Positions 1 through 10,190 of a DNA stretch of 64,000 bases are shown piece by piece. Under the pieces are notes generated by a model that was given only the letters and a program-made list of their open reading frames with translations, made no database searches and was not told the origin of the DNA. Within the stretch, counting starts at the first letter, position 1; each line of letters opens with the position of its first letter. Both the position numbers and the translations under genes were made by a program. Source of the stretch: Alnus glutinosa (lineage: Eukaryota > Streptophyta > Magnoliopsida > Fagales > Betulaceae); the NCBI RefSeq assembly GCF_958979055.1, contig NC_084899.1, positions 5,305,001 to 5,369,000 of the forward strand, given 5' to 3'.

Positions 1-758
1 AGAAGCTTTGATATATTGTTGGTAAAATTGAATTTGTAGTTTCAAAAAAAATAAATTAAACTTGAAAATCATTCGCTGCGATTGTGGAAAAAAGTAGTAG
101 CTCTACGTGAAAGTTAAGATACTTCTGTTATATGGTTTATACAAAAGTTAAGGTGTTATATGGACTCTTCCCTCATCACGTGGCACGAAGGGAGTTGTCC
201 ATGGGGCACGTACACCTCAAGAAATGTTACACCTTCAAAATCAGGTTGATATTTCCCTTGGGAACGGAAACAATCGATGGCTCGATAATTATGCACCTTC
301 AGTCCTTCCACCTCAAAAGATTTGTCCGACAATCAAACCTACTTGACACCTTTTTTGTGTGATGACATTTTAATGGTCCCTATACCAACAATGGCTCATA
401 CTCGTCCGACGGTTCAATGCCCTAGCAAAACCCGACCGTCCACCTTCAAAAGTTAAAGGCCGCAAGGCATGAAAACAATATTTTCATCACTCGTATCAAA
501 ATGCAAACTGAGTATGAAAATTGGAGGGCAATTGGTGATACCATTTACTAGAGGCTCCCTAAGACCCCACAAAGCCCACTCATGCCTAGCCATTACCCCT
601 CGGTCTGGGAAGGCTCATTGGTTCTTAGAATGGGTTATGCTCGATGGGTCAACCCTCCCTTGAGCGAGTTGCTGATTGGCAATCACTTGCCCGACAAACA
701 TGTGATGAAGGGACCATAAAATGAATGATATCCCTACATTTACAGTTCCTCTCGCTAG

Positions 759-795
<37 letters not shown>

Positions 796-1789
796 CCCCC
801 ATTGACTTAGGTATAAGAATATTCTCCGCCAATACCTCTAGCAGGTCATCCTTACGTGTTTCCTATCTTAGCAGGTGTCCTTGACTAGACTACCGACGTG
901 CGGTCATCTGTATGAACATTTGTATTCTATTACATTTATTTGAAATGCTTCTTTAAACTTGTTGATTGTATTAGCTTGGTGATTTTGAAATCAAAGGGTT
1001 TTTCTTTTTAGTAGATTAGAATCCAAAAGGTTTTTTTTTTTTTTTTTTTCCTGATAAAATACAGATTTAGTATTTTAGATATGTGTTTGTGTACATAGGA
1101 TGAAAAATTTCGAGTGTCATGCATTTCTAAATATTAGTGTGATGTCTTTATAATTAATTTACATTTCAAATGTTGGGAAAATTAAAAATTATTGAAATGA
1201 ATAATGAAATATTATGAAGGCAAAAAAAAAAGAATTTAGACTTAAAAGACTTGATCGCAACGACGATATCTTTATAACTTATTTTGTCCAATTTCTAAGT
1301 GCCGAGGGATTTGACAAAACAATTTCGAGATAAAATGACACCCAAATGTTATTCTAGAATAGCACATTCTAGAGTAACAAGATTACACCCTTACGAAGGA
1401 TTGCACAAAAGAAATTTGTAAAAGATAATAAAGAAGCTATATGCTTGTGTGTCTTCCATATGACCAAATGATCATATTTATAGTGATTTTGGACACATCA
1501 AGTGGTCTAAAATCATTTGATTCAATGGTAACAAATAGTAACCATCAAATTCAACTTAATGGACACCTTAAATAACATATTAATCTCTTTTGTAACCACC
1601 CAATCCAAAATTAAAAGATGTAATGCACATTTAAATTTTAAATATAAAATATATTTTATAATTATTATTATTTTTTTCATTAAATCTAACATAATACGAA
1701 TAAGATACGAGACAGCATTTCTCATTTGATGACATGGTGTCACAAAAAGTAACATCAAATTCACAATTATATTGATTAGCAAAATAAAG
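1..1789. other. AT-rich intergenic DNA, no gene seen
   Basis: No open frame here resembles a protein I recognise. The first 700 bases are less AT-rich than the rest and could be old transposon sequence, but no domain could be read. A TC microsatellite lies at 761-792 and a poly-T run near 1030-1048. Confidence 0.6.
761..792. repeat. (TC)16 microsatellite
   Basis: Sixteen uninterrupted TC dinucleotides, visible directly. Likely to vary in length between individuals. Confidence 0.95.
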
Positions 1790-2300
1790 GGAGTGTTTGG
1801 TTTAATGTTGTAAAATTCCGTTCACTTCTCAAACACTGAAATTATTTTTAAAACTGGTTAACCAAACTGTTTTTTTATATGTTGCCCTCATCAATAACAT
1901 ATTTTTCAAAACAAATTACAAAATTCATCTCAAAACTCAAAACACTCTAAAAAAAACTTAAAAAGTACAAAACAATTTTTTAAAAAATAGAAAATGTTAA
2001 CATTAAAAAAAATGTTGTTGCGTGGAGGTCACCGTCTGGTGGCTGCTAGCCAGTTTTGGCACCCCTCTAGTGGCCTCTGGGGATGCCGAAGCACCACTAC
2101 GGTGGCGGCATCACCACTGTAGTGATGCAATTTTTTAATTTTATTTTTAAATTTTATAAAATATTTCTTAGTTTTTAATTTTTAATTTTTACAAACACTT
2201 CCAAAATTCTACAAAAACCAATTTTTAATTTCTCTCAAATGTGGGTCCTCACCAAATAAAGTTTCATCCGTTACTTTTACCAAAACTCAAAACACTTATT
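1790..2300. repeat. Possible degraded foldback element
   Basis: Both ends carry related blocks in opposite orientation: a left-end block reading roughly GTGTTTGGTTTAATG and a right-end block reading ACCAAAACTCAAAACAC. The AT-rich arms flank a GC-rich core (about 2031-2130) with short palindromic steps around GGTGGC and CACCACT. This layout resembles a non-autonomous DNA transposon. The arms are diverged and no target duplication was resolved. Confidence 0.35.
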
Positions 2301-2839
2301 CTTCCAAGGAGACACAAAATCTCACATAGAATGTTATATGTTTGATCACTCAACTGTTAATTTAGATATTTTCTTATAAAAAAAATATATCATCTCTTTA
2401 ATAAAAACAAAACTCAAATTAAATAGAAGATGTTTTCGTATTTCGCTGGAAAACATTTGTAGGAAAATCTTATTTACATTTATATGAACCTTTTATCTAC
2501 ATTTTAAATTTTAAGTTAAATTTAACAATCAATAATACAAACAAAAGCTATATATATGACAAATTTCTTTTAAAATTGGTTGGAAAAAAAAAATTCTTTA
2601 ATTCAATCTATTAAATTAAATTGACATATATAATTAGATCATGTGATTTTCACATATATCACATTTTCTATTAAAAATATATATACAAATTATATACTTT
2701 AAAAACACATATCAATTTAATAAGTTGAATTAAAAGAAACTCAATTTAGAAGAAACACATATCGCTAAAAGAATTTACAGATGTTAACTTTGTAGAGAGA
2801 TCACCTCCGTTCATCATTGGGGCTCTTGTTTCTGAAAGA

Positions 2840-3286
2840 TGGAAAGCTCCCCTTCTTGGTATGTATAAAATTAATTGGAATGTGACTATTAATTTCAAGA
2901 ACAAACGTATAGGTGTTGGTATAGTTGTATGGGACTGTGAAAGTCAGGTGATTGCAGCCAAATGTCATTCTATATGTGTTGGGCAGGAGCCGGTGATAGC
3001 AGAAGCCCAAGCTGCATTGCGTGCGGTGGAATTTAGTTGTGATTTGGAACTTCAAAGTATTATCCTAGAAGGAGACTCTCTGCAAGTGGTTAATGTTGTA
3101 AAAACGAATGACTCAAACTAGTGCAGATACTGACAATTGTTTACCGATATACAAGTCGTTCTTTCTAGTTGGCAGGGTTGGCAAATTAGGCATATCCAAA
3201 GAGTGGCAAATTCAGCAACTCATGGTATTGCTAAGGCATCGATAAAACAAATTATGGATAGAGTGTGGATTGAGGAAATTTTTTAG
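2840..3286 (+). pseudogene. LINE 3' remnant: RNase H domain
   Basis: The conceptual translation starts with a WKAPLLGMYKINWN-type segment, the usual opening of the RNase H domain at the end of plant L1-type LINE ORF2. It continues with GVGIVVWD, then AEAQAALRAVEF and LEGDSLQVVN. Two in-frame stops (3119-3121 and shortly after) interrupt it, and the same frame resumes with WQIRHIQRVANSATHGIAK, the normal end of the domain, before a stop at 3284-3286. No reverse transcriptase precedes it, so this looks like a 5'-truncated, dead insertion. Confidence 0.8.
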
Positions 3287-3347
3287 GACATCCGTGATAT
3301 TGTTATTTTAGAATAAACTATCATTGTTCTATAGATATTTATAGTCT

Positions 3348-3587
3348 GTTTGGGTTTTCGATTTTAGAAAGTACGATTTTAAATAACGATTTTAAAATGT
3401 ACGATTTGAAAAAAAAAAATTTTAAAAAATGCAGTTAAGCTTTTGGCAAAATCATAATTTAGCCTTTAATAATTTGCGTTTTAAAAAAAATACCATCTTA
3501 CCTGTGATTTGAAAAAGCAGATTTATGTTCTGCAATTTGGTTTAAAATCGCTCTTATTGTCTACAAAATTGTAATCTCAAATGCACC
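3348..3587. mobile_element. hAT-like MITE (240 bp)
   Basis: The element starts GTTTGGGTTTTCGATTTTAG and ends with CTCAAATGCACC. It is flanked by TATAGTCT (3340-3347) and TTTAGTCT (3588-3595), an 8-bp duplication with one mismatch, the length expected for hAT transposons. Related copies lie near 17430-17665 (opposite orientation) and 27759-27903. It has no coding capacity. Confidence 0.6.
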
Positions 3588-4660
3588 TTTAGTCTTTTGA
3601 TTGTTCCTAAAGGTTCTTTATAGGTTATTTTCCTTTTGAGTTAAATAAATATGAAATTTTATGTCAAAAAGAAAAAAGAAAATAGAAAAAAGAAAATAGA
3701 AGAAACTTTTGTGAATCTGTAAAAATGTCTTATGTATGTATAAAAAGAGGTAGGGTAACGTATGTTCAACAGAACACAGCTGTGCCAGCGTGCCAGCGTG
3801 GAAAGCACCCATAAAGACTATTTCCAAATGATTAGCTAAGCAAAAGCGCGTTAATAACGGTTGGTGCGGCAATTTAAATTGGCAAGGGGCATTTTGGGCT
3901 TTGCGTCAACAAGTCCAGAAGATACCGAGAGCGTTGACGCGGATGCGGACGCGGTGCAAGACACGACAGTGGGGCCTCCCTCCTACGCCGACGATACAGT
4001 AGGGCAGGACTGACGCGTGGGTCCAAACGCACATGCGGGGTGTCGCTTTCTTACATAGGACCGTTTATGTGGCTCTCTTGCCGGGACCCACCCCCGTGCT
4101 CAAAAGGATACAGCAAGAGCCGCTGATTTCCATGATGGTGATGTTGATGACAGTGATCGGCATCAAATGTGATACGGACGCGTAACATGCATGCCTGTGT
4201 TGTGTTCTATATCTAACTTACCATAAATATTAAATGCTGGTTCGACGGGATTTGTGAGGTAACTCATGTCTTTAATTCGTTGATTACGTTAATCTCTGTC
4301 TTTTCTGTTGGTCACGTGACTCATGTTTTAATGTCAATATTATCCGTTTCAACCAATAGCAGTTTAAGTTGAACCTAATTTTACATTATTTAAAATTAGC
4401 TAGTTTTTGACTTTCTTTTTACTTCATTTAAAAGAATTTAGCTCGCGATATTTTGAAAAATTATAAATATTGAGAAAAATTATTTTTTTGAAATTATATT
4501 TGTATGTTTAAAAAATTTGAGACAAAATTAAAAAAAAGTTGAATAAAATTTAAGTAGAATTTAATATTTTTTTAAAAAAATTATCACCCAAACATGATAG
4601 TTAACATTCTTTCCAAATTATTATCAAATAATTTCTTTTCACTTTTCTCTAAAAAAAAAA

Positions 4661-4661
<1 letters not shown>

Positions 4662-4724
<63 letters not shown>
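4662..4724. repeat. (TA)n microsatellite, about 62 bp
   Basis: Uninterrupted alternating TA of about 31 units, a perfect palindrome in principle and a likely hypervariable site. Confidence 0.95.
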
Positions 4725-4727
<3 letters not shown>

Positions 4728-4933
4728 TTTTACCTTTATATCACTTCAATTCCATTTTATTTTTATTTCAAACAAAAAACTCATTACAAACCTCTTTATC
4801 AATCACCTCTCCCATATAAAAGTGAATATTTTGTATGAGAAAATTTTGGTTATGATTGTTAAAAGTTTTGTTTTTCTTTGTTTACTTCAAAAAAAAAAAA
4901 AAAATAGTAACAAATAATGAAAACACAAAACAT

Positions 4934-4937
<4 letters not shown>

Positions 4938-4978
<41 letters not shown>
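4938..4978. repeat. Poly-T tract, 41 bases
   Basis: An uninterrupted T run visible directly. It makes spurious poly-phenylalanine frames. A comparable A-rich tract lies at about 5538-5586. Confidence 0.95.
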
Positions 4979-4981
<3 letters not shown>

Positions 4982-5967
4982 TTTATATCATATTCTAAAC
5001 ACTTTGAAATAAATAAAAAAACATCTAAAAACATTTTAACAAGAAAATTGCTTTAAACTATATTTTTTTATCATAATTTGCTGATGTATCATTGTAAATT
5101 AGTTTTTAGATCTGTAATTATTATTATTATTATTTTTTAAAAAAATTAAAAACTGATTGACAATGCCACATCAACAAAATATGATAAAAGTATGACAAAA
5201 ATATGATATAAAAAATTTCTCTATTACCGAACAAACCTTCAACAACATGCATATCACTTATTATTAATATTATTATTATTTTGATTATATCTTCTTATGT
5301 CTTGGATTATATTGTTTTTAAGTATGCAATGCTACATAAGATGACTGTCTAAATAAACCCATTAAAACAAGCAAAACTAATTTGTATTTTTTTTTTTCTT
5401 GATGAGGATTGACTGAAAATTATTATTGTTTATTATGTGCCCCAGGGAATCAATTGATAAACTAATTTTTTTTTATTAAAAAAAAAAGTGAAAATAGGTA
5501 GCAAGTGAACGTCAATAAGATATTTTTATTTTTATTAAAAAAAAAAAAAAAAAAAAATAAAAAAAAAAAAAAAAAATAAAAAAAAACCAAATTGTTGTGG
5601 TCACTCCACCACAATTTGACTCACTTAATTAAGCGTTGCCTCGTGGAAAACCATAGGAACAGCCACTCTCCAACAATTACTAAAGATAAGAGGACGCGCT
5701 AAAAGAGCCACGACAGTGTCGTTGGTGGGCTATACGACCACTAACAAAGAGACAATAAGAAACTCGCTGCTCAAATGCTTAAGCATATTCTCCGGTCATT
5801 GATGCTCAGGGAAAACAGCCATCATCCCCCCTAACATTATAACAATATTTTCTCCTTCACTATTTTAATTATAGGCTCCCCCGGCCTGCCTTCAAATTTG
5901 ACGATTCTAGCTACACTAATTTCACACCGTTATATATTTTCAATGGTTAAGGCTTTCATTTCTTTTA

Positions 5968-6409
5968 GAAAAAAGTATATATATTTTTTTCAAATTGCCA
6001 CTTAGTTGTTAAAGTCCATTCAAACTATTAATTGTGTCAATATCCCTTTCCAAACTATCAAAAAATGTCAATGTGTCTCATAGACTAATAAAAAGATAAA
6101 AATGACCATAAATTTTGTAATAAGACAAAACTGTCCTTATAAATAAAAAAATAAAAAAAATAAAAAACAAAAAAATAATTGAAAATTAAAAAAACAAACG
6201 AACAAAAAAGAAGAAAACCCAGTTTTATTTTTTTAGAACTTTTTGTTATTTTAGATTTTTTTTAATAATTTTATAAAGGGTATTTTTGTCAATAGGGGGA
6301 CATGAACCTTTTTTGGTATTTTTAGGGAGGGAACATTGACACAATTGGTAATTTGGATGGAACATTAAAAATGAGGTAGCAGTTTGAGGAGATTATGCGT
6401 ACTTTTTTC
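5968..6409. mobile_element. Foldback MITE-like element (about 440 bp)
   Basis: The left arm from GAAAAAAGTATATA onward matches the reverse complement of the right arm ending TATGCGTACTTTTTTC. Matching inner blocks include TTAATTGTGTCAATATCCC on the left and its counterpart GGGAACATTGACACAATTGG on the right. The arms are about 150 bp each with an A/T-rich centre. Flanks (TTTCTTTTA and ATTTTTTAA) are similar but too simple to prove a target duplication. Confidence 0.6.
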
Positions 6410-6504
6410 ATTTTTTAAGTAGTTGGTATAAAAAATCATTTTAAACGTGTTACATTAACCGTTATAAAACTGGTGTGAAGAGTAAACTAATGTGAAAAGT
6501 TGCA

Positions 6505-6602
6505 TTTTTTTTTTGATATGTTCACACAGGAGGGGGGTAGGGATTCGAACTAGTGACCTCCGCTTCATGAAGCGTGGTCTCCAGCCGATTGAATTACCCC
6601 TT
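6505..6602 (-). mobile_element. tRNA-derived SINE, minus strand
   Basis: Read on the minus strand, an A-box-like TAATTCAATCGG (6585-6596) is followed about 35 bases later by the B-box-like AGTTCGAATCC (6541-6551), then a short C-rich stretch and a run of ten A (6505-6514). This is the pol III promoter layout of plant SINEs. It does not fold into an intact tRNA. The element is short and may be truncated. Confidence 0.6.
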
Positions 6603-7766
6603 AAAGACATATGATCAATAACGTGTCAGTCAGTCACTAAACAATTATCGCATTTTATCGTTCAATTTGTGTGTTCTCATTTATATCACGTGACAATTTT
6701 GTCAACATAATTAGTAACAAATTTATGGTAAAAATAGAATATAAGAACATTTTTTTTAGAAAGTAATGTTTTAAGAAACCGTTATATAACTTTCTTATAA
6801 TATTTTTTATTTAAATTTTACAAGTGTTGATTTAATGAATAATTTTTTCATATCACATCGTAAAATTTCCTAATAATATGGACATGTAAAAAAAATAAAA
6901 AAAAATAAAAAAATAGGCCTAAGAATATAAGCAACGGTAAGATGACCGTCATAATTCACCGCTCTTGGGTGTTAAATGTTAATGTGAAAACGTTCGTTAC
7001 AAAATTGAATCAATGGCTACGGAAGTAGCGCCCGTGAGAATTTAGGAAATAAAGAGAGGAAGGATAGTCCGGTAATTTCGGAAAGCCTAACTGTAAGTTC
7101 ATTACTTCATTTACTCCAATAGTCATATGATTTGACAATGGACACCCAAACAAACCAACAACTCTACCCCTAGCTTTTAAATCCCTGTGCCCTCCAGGTC
7201 CCCCACGCTACTCACCCGCTCACGTTCTCTCTCTCGTCCAAATTCTCGTGTTCATTTCACAAAATTCTCGTGAGATCAACCAATTCCCGGCTCCCCACTA
7301 ATTTAGTTAAAGCCAATTACAGGCAACCGGCCGGACCTGTTGTACCAGTCTACAGTAGCCGGGATTCGGCGCCACCGGTTCCACTGTTAACAACTTCGCA
7401 TTACAACGACTTTAAACTTTTTAAAAAAGTATAAACAATGATTAATAAAAAAAGAAATATTAGAAGGCTTATTCCAAGCTTTATTAGATTGTGGAGTTTT
7501 TTTTTTTTTTTTTTTAATTTTTTAATTTTTTATGGAATTGGTCCCCAAAAAACGAATAAAGTCAGCCTCTCCATTCACACTCAAGAGAGACGGAAAGATA
7601 TTTATTTATTTTTTAAAAATAGCTAATTAATGAGAGAAAGGAAGAAAAAAAGAATTAAAAAAAAGAAAGAGAGAGAATCTGGTGGGCTTCGAGCTGTGAG
7701 TTAGCTGTCTTTTGATGCATTATTTCAATCTCCCACACATCTCCAAAATCCCTAGAAAAAAACCCT
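6603..7766. other. Intergenic DNA upstream of the LRX gene
   Basis: No coding region seen. The stretch includes A/T runs and a more mixed segment at about 7090-7420. The last few hundred bases presumably hold the promoter of the leucine-rich repeat extensin gene, but no TATA box could be placed with confidence. Confidence 0.5.
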
Positions 7767-7973
7767 TCTCTTCTCTTCCTTTCTTCTCTCTCTCCTTCTC
7801 CTGAACCAAAAAAAACCAAATCCAAAATCCCCCTTCAAAAAGTCTCTCCGCCCACATTTTTCTCAGATCTCAAAGTGAATACCCCATTTTTGCATTCGAG
7901 TGAGAGAGAGAGAGAGATACAGAGGAGGAGCAAAAAGAGAGTGGCATTTTGGAACTCAGATGTCTCATGTGAG
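7767..7973 (+). promoter_or_regulatory. Probable 5' leader of the LRX gene
   Basis: A pyrimidine-rich run of CTTCTCT units (about 7767-7800) followed by a purine-rich GAGAGA run (7900-7915) leads to the ATG at 7974. Pyrimidine-rich leaders are common in plant 5' UTRs. The transcription start is not determined. Confidence 0.4.
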
Positions 7974-10190
7974 ATGAAGAGGAAGACCCACTTCACCCTC
8001 TTCCACTTTGATCTTTCACTCCTCATTGTTCTCTTTCTTGGCGCAGCATCGGTCTGTGCCTCTGTACGGGTCGACGTCATCACCCCCAATGGAGGCCTCA
8101 CCGACGCCGAAGCCTTGTACATCAGGCAGCGCCAGCTTCTGTACTACAGGGACGAGTTCGGCGACCGAGGTGAGAAAGTCACCGTAGACCCATCTCTGGT
8201 TTTTGAAAACCCCAGAATCAAGAATGCTTATATTGCATTGCAAGCTTGGAAGGAAGCTATTCTCTCTGATCCCTTGAATCTTACCGGCAATTGGGTTGGA
8301 TCTAATGTCTGCAACTACACTGGGGTTTTCTGTGCTCCTGCACTCGATAACCCTAAGATCCGAACCGTCGCCGGCATTGATCTCAACCACGGTGACATTG
8401 CTGGGTACTTGCCGGAGGAGCTGGGACTGCTCGTTGATCTTGCATTGTTCCACATAAACTCCAACAGGTTTTGTGGTACTGTGCCACACAAGTTCGAGGC
8501 TCTGAAGCTTTTGTTCGAGTTTGATATCAGCAACAATCGCTTCGCCGGCAAGTTCCCGGCGGTGGTCTTGAAGCTCCCGCAGCTCAAGTTCCTGGATCTG
8601 AGATTCAATGAGTTCGAAGGGACTGTGCCAAAAGAGCTCTTCGACAAGCCATTGGACGCCATCTTCATCAACCACAACCGGTTCAGGTTCGATCTTCCCG
8701 ACAACTTCGGCAACTCCCCGGTGTCCGTCATCGTGCTAGCCAACAACAAGTTCCACGGCTGCGTCCCTTCCAGCCTCGGCAACATGTCCAACCTCAACGA
8801 GATTATCATGATGAACAATGGGTTCAGATCCTGCCTGCCTCCGGAGATTGGTCTGCTCAAGAATTTGACCGTCTTCGATGTGAGTTTCAACGAGCTGTTG
8901 GGCCCATTGCCGGACATGTTCGATAAATTGGTGAGCATTGAACAGCTCAACGTGGCACACAACTTGCTGTCGGGCAAAATCCCTCCAGGTATCTGTAAAT
9001 TGCCGAACCTTCAGAACTTCACCTTCTCGTATAACTTCTTCACGGGCGAGCCACCGGTGTGCTTGAGCCTTCCGGACTTCAGTGACCGGAGGAACTGCTT
9101 GCCCAATAGGCCGGCCCAGAGGTCCGCCAAGCAATGTAAGTCGTTCTTGTCCAAGCCCGTGGATTGTAGCTCCTTTAGATGTACTCGTTTCATTCCTGCT
9201 TTGCCTCCGCCTCCTCCTCCCTCGCCTCCTCTTCCATCACCTCCGCCTCCGGTTTTCACACCACAATCACCACCGCCACCACCACCACCTCCACCTCCAC
9301 CACCACCAGTTCTCTCTCCACCTCCACCTTCCCCACCACCACCTTCACCTCCACCGCCACCACCACCAGTTTATTCACCACCACCACCACCACCACCACC
9401 ACCACCACCACCTTCACCTCCACCACCCTCACCGTCACCACCGCCACCACCACCTCCATCTCCACCACCGCCCTCACCGCCGCCACCTATTCCTTACTGT
9501 GTGCGCTCCCCACCGCCACCGCCACCTCCTTTGTTCTCCCCACCTCCACCTCCTTTGTTCTCCCCACCTCCACCAGATACATATTATAATCCACCACCTC
9601 CGCCTCAACATTCGCCACCGCCACCACCGCCACACTCACCGCCCCCACCTCCACATTCACCTCCACCACCTGTTTACCCCTACTTATCACCACCACCGCC
9701 TCCAACTCCTGTCTATTCTCCACCTCCCCCAGTGTATTCACCACCTCCTTGTATAGAACCGCCCCCACCTCCACCACCACCATGTGTAGAGTATTCGCCG
9801 CCACCACCGCCACCAGTTCATTACTTGCCACCTCCATCGCCCTCGCCCCCACCCCCACCCCCACCCCCACCTACAGTGTACAATTCGCCACCCCCACCAG
9901 TTCACTACGAATCTCCTCCACCCCCACCAGTTCACTACGAATCCCCTCCACCCCCACCAGTTCACTACGAATCCCCTCCACCACCACCAGTTCACTATCA
10001 TTCTCCGCCCCCACCAACTTCTTCACCACCACCACCACCAGTTCCATGTGAACATCCACCGCCTGCTCAGTCACCACCACCGCCAATTGTTTATGAAAGC
10101 CCACCGCCTCCCACTCCAGTATACGAGGGGCCATTGCCACCAATCATCGGAGTCTCATACGCATCTCCTCCGCCACCGCCCTTCTATTGA
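7974..10190 (+). CDS. Leucine-rich repeat extensin (LRX3/4/5 type)
   Basis: Single-exon gene for a 738-residue cell wall protein. The ATG at 7974 was chosen because it directly precedes a hydrophobic signal peptide (residues about 8-29) ending near VCAS. An open frame continues upstream without another ATG. Residues about 79-395 are the LRR domain: it opens with NPRIKNAYIALQAWKEAI, has a Cys pair in NVCNYTGVFC, then about ten LRRs of the LxxLxxNxFxG type, and closes with a Cys-rich hinge (CLPNRP, QCKSF, DCSSFRC). Residues about 405-738 are an extensin domain of SPPPP and PPPPVHY-type repeats. In the family, LRX proteins sit in the wall, the LRR part binds RALF peptides and works with the FERONIA receptor kinase, and hydroxylated, Tyr-crosslinked extensin repeats anchor the protein. 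Domain order and length suit the vegetative LRX3/4/5 group rather than pollen forms; that assignment is inference. Confidence 0.95.
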   Translation: MKRKTHFTLFHFDLSLLIVLFLGAASVCASVRVDVITPNGGLTDAEALYIRQRQLLYYRDEFGDRGEKVTVDPSLVFENPRIKNAYIALQAWKEAILSDPLNLTGNWVGSNVCNYTGVFCAPALDNPKIRTVAGIDLNHGDIAGYLPEELGLLVDLALFHINSNRFCGTVPHKFEALKLLFEFDISNNRFAGKFPAVVLKLPQLKFLDLRFNEFEGTVPKELFDKPLDAIFINHNRFRFDLPDNFGNSPVSVIVLANNKFHGCVPSSLGNMSNLNEIIMMNNGFRSCLPPEIGLLKNLTVFDVSFNELLGPLPDMFDKLVSIEQLNVAHNLLSGKIPPGICKLPNLQNFTFSYNFFTGEPPVCLSLPDFSDRRNCLPNRPAQRSAKQCKSFLSKPVDCSSFRCTRFIPALPPPPPPSPPLPSPPPPVFTPQSPPPPPPPPPPPPPVLSPPPPSPPPPSPPPPPPPVYSPPPPPPPPPPPPSPPPPSPSPPPPPPPSPPPPSPPPPIPYCVRSPPPPPPPLFSPPPPPLFSPPPPDTYYNPPPPPQHSPPPPPPHSPPPPPHSPPPPVYPYLSPPPPPTPVYSPPPPVYSPPPCIEPPPPPPPPCVEYSPPPPPPVHYLPPPSPSPPPPPPPPPTVYNSPPPPVHYESPPPPPVHYESPPPPPVHYESPPPPPVHYHSPPPPTSSPPPPPVPCEHPPPAQSPPPPIVYESPPPPTPVYEGPLPPIIGVSYASPPPPPFY
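9901..10020 (+). repeat. 30-bp minisatellite in the extensin coding region
   Basis: Units at 9901-9930, 9931-9960 and 9961-9990 are almost identical and a fourth (9991-10020) is diverged. Each encodes a ten-residue VHYESPPPPP unit, so copy-number changes keep the reading frame. Confidence 0.9.

Larger units (their letters stand above)
3588..5967. other. Intergenic DNA with simple repeats
   Basis: No gene recognised. About 3880-4200 is noticeably richer in GC (several GCGGACGCGG-like and GACGCG motifs) than its AT-rich surroundings, but has no convincing open frame. The remainder is dominated by long A, T and AT runs. About 5585-5850 has mixed composition and may be an old transposon fragment. 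Confidence 0.5.

Noticed and set aside
4594..5056. Open frames of Ile/Tyr or Phe runs
   Set aside because: They come from the TA microsatellite and the poly-T tract.
6505..6602. A tRNA gene on the minus strand
   Set aside because: A- and B-box-like motifs are present, but no acceptor stem or cloverleaf pairs properly and a poly-A tail follows; a SINE explains it better.
8016..10143. Long open frames on the minus strand and other frames over the LRX gene
   Set aside because: They are shadows of the Pro-rich, codon-biased extensin and LRR coding sequence; their translations are Val/Glu, Trp or His/Thr low-complexity.
9200..10190. Regular direct repeats that could be mistaken for a CRISPR array
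   Set aside because: They are in-frame extensin repeats in a plant gene, with no spacers of constant length.
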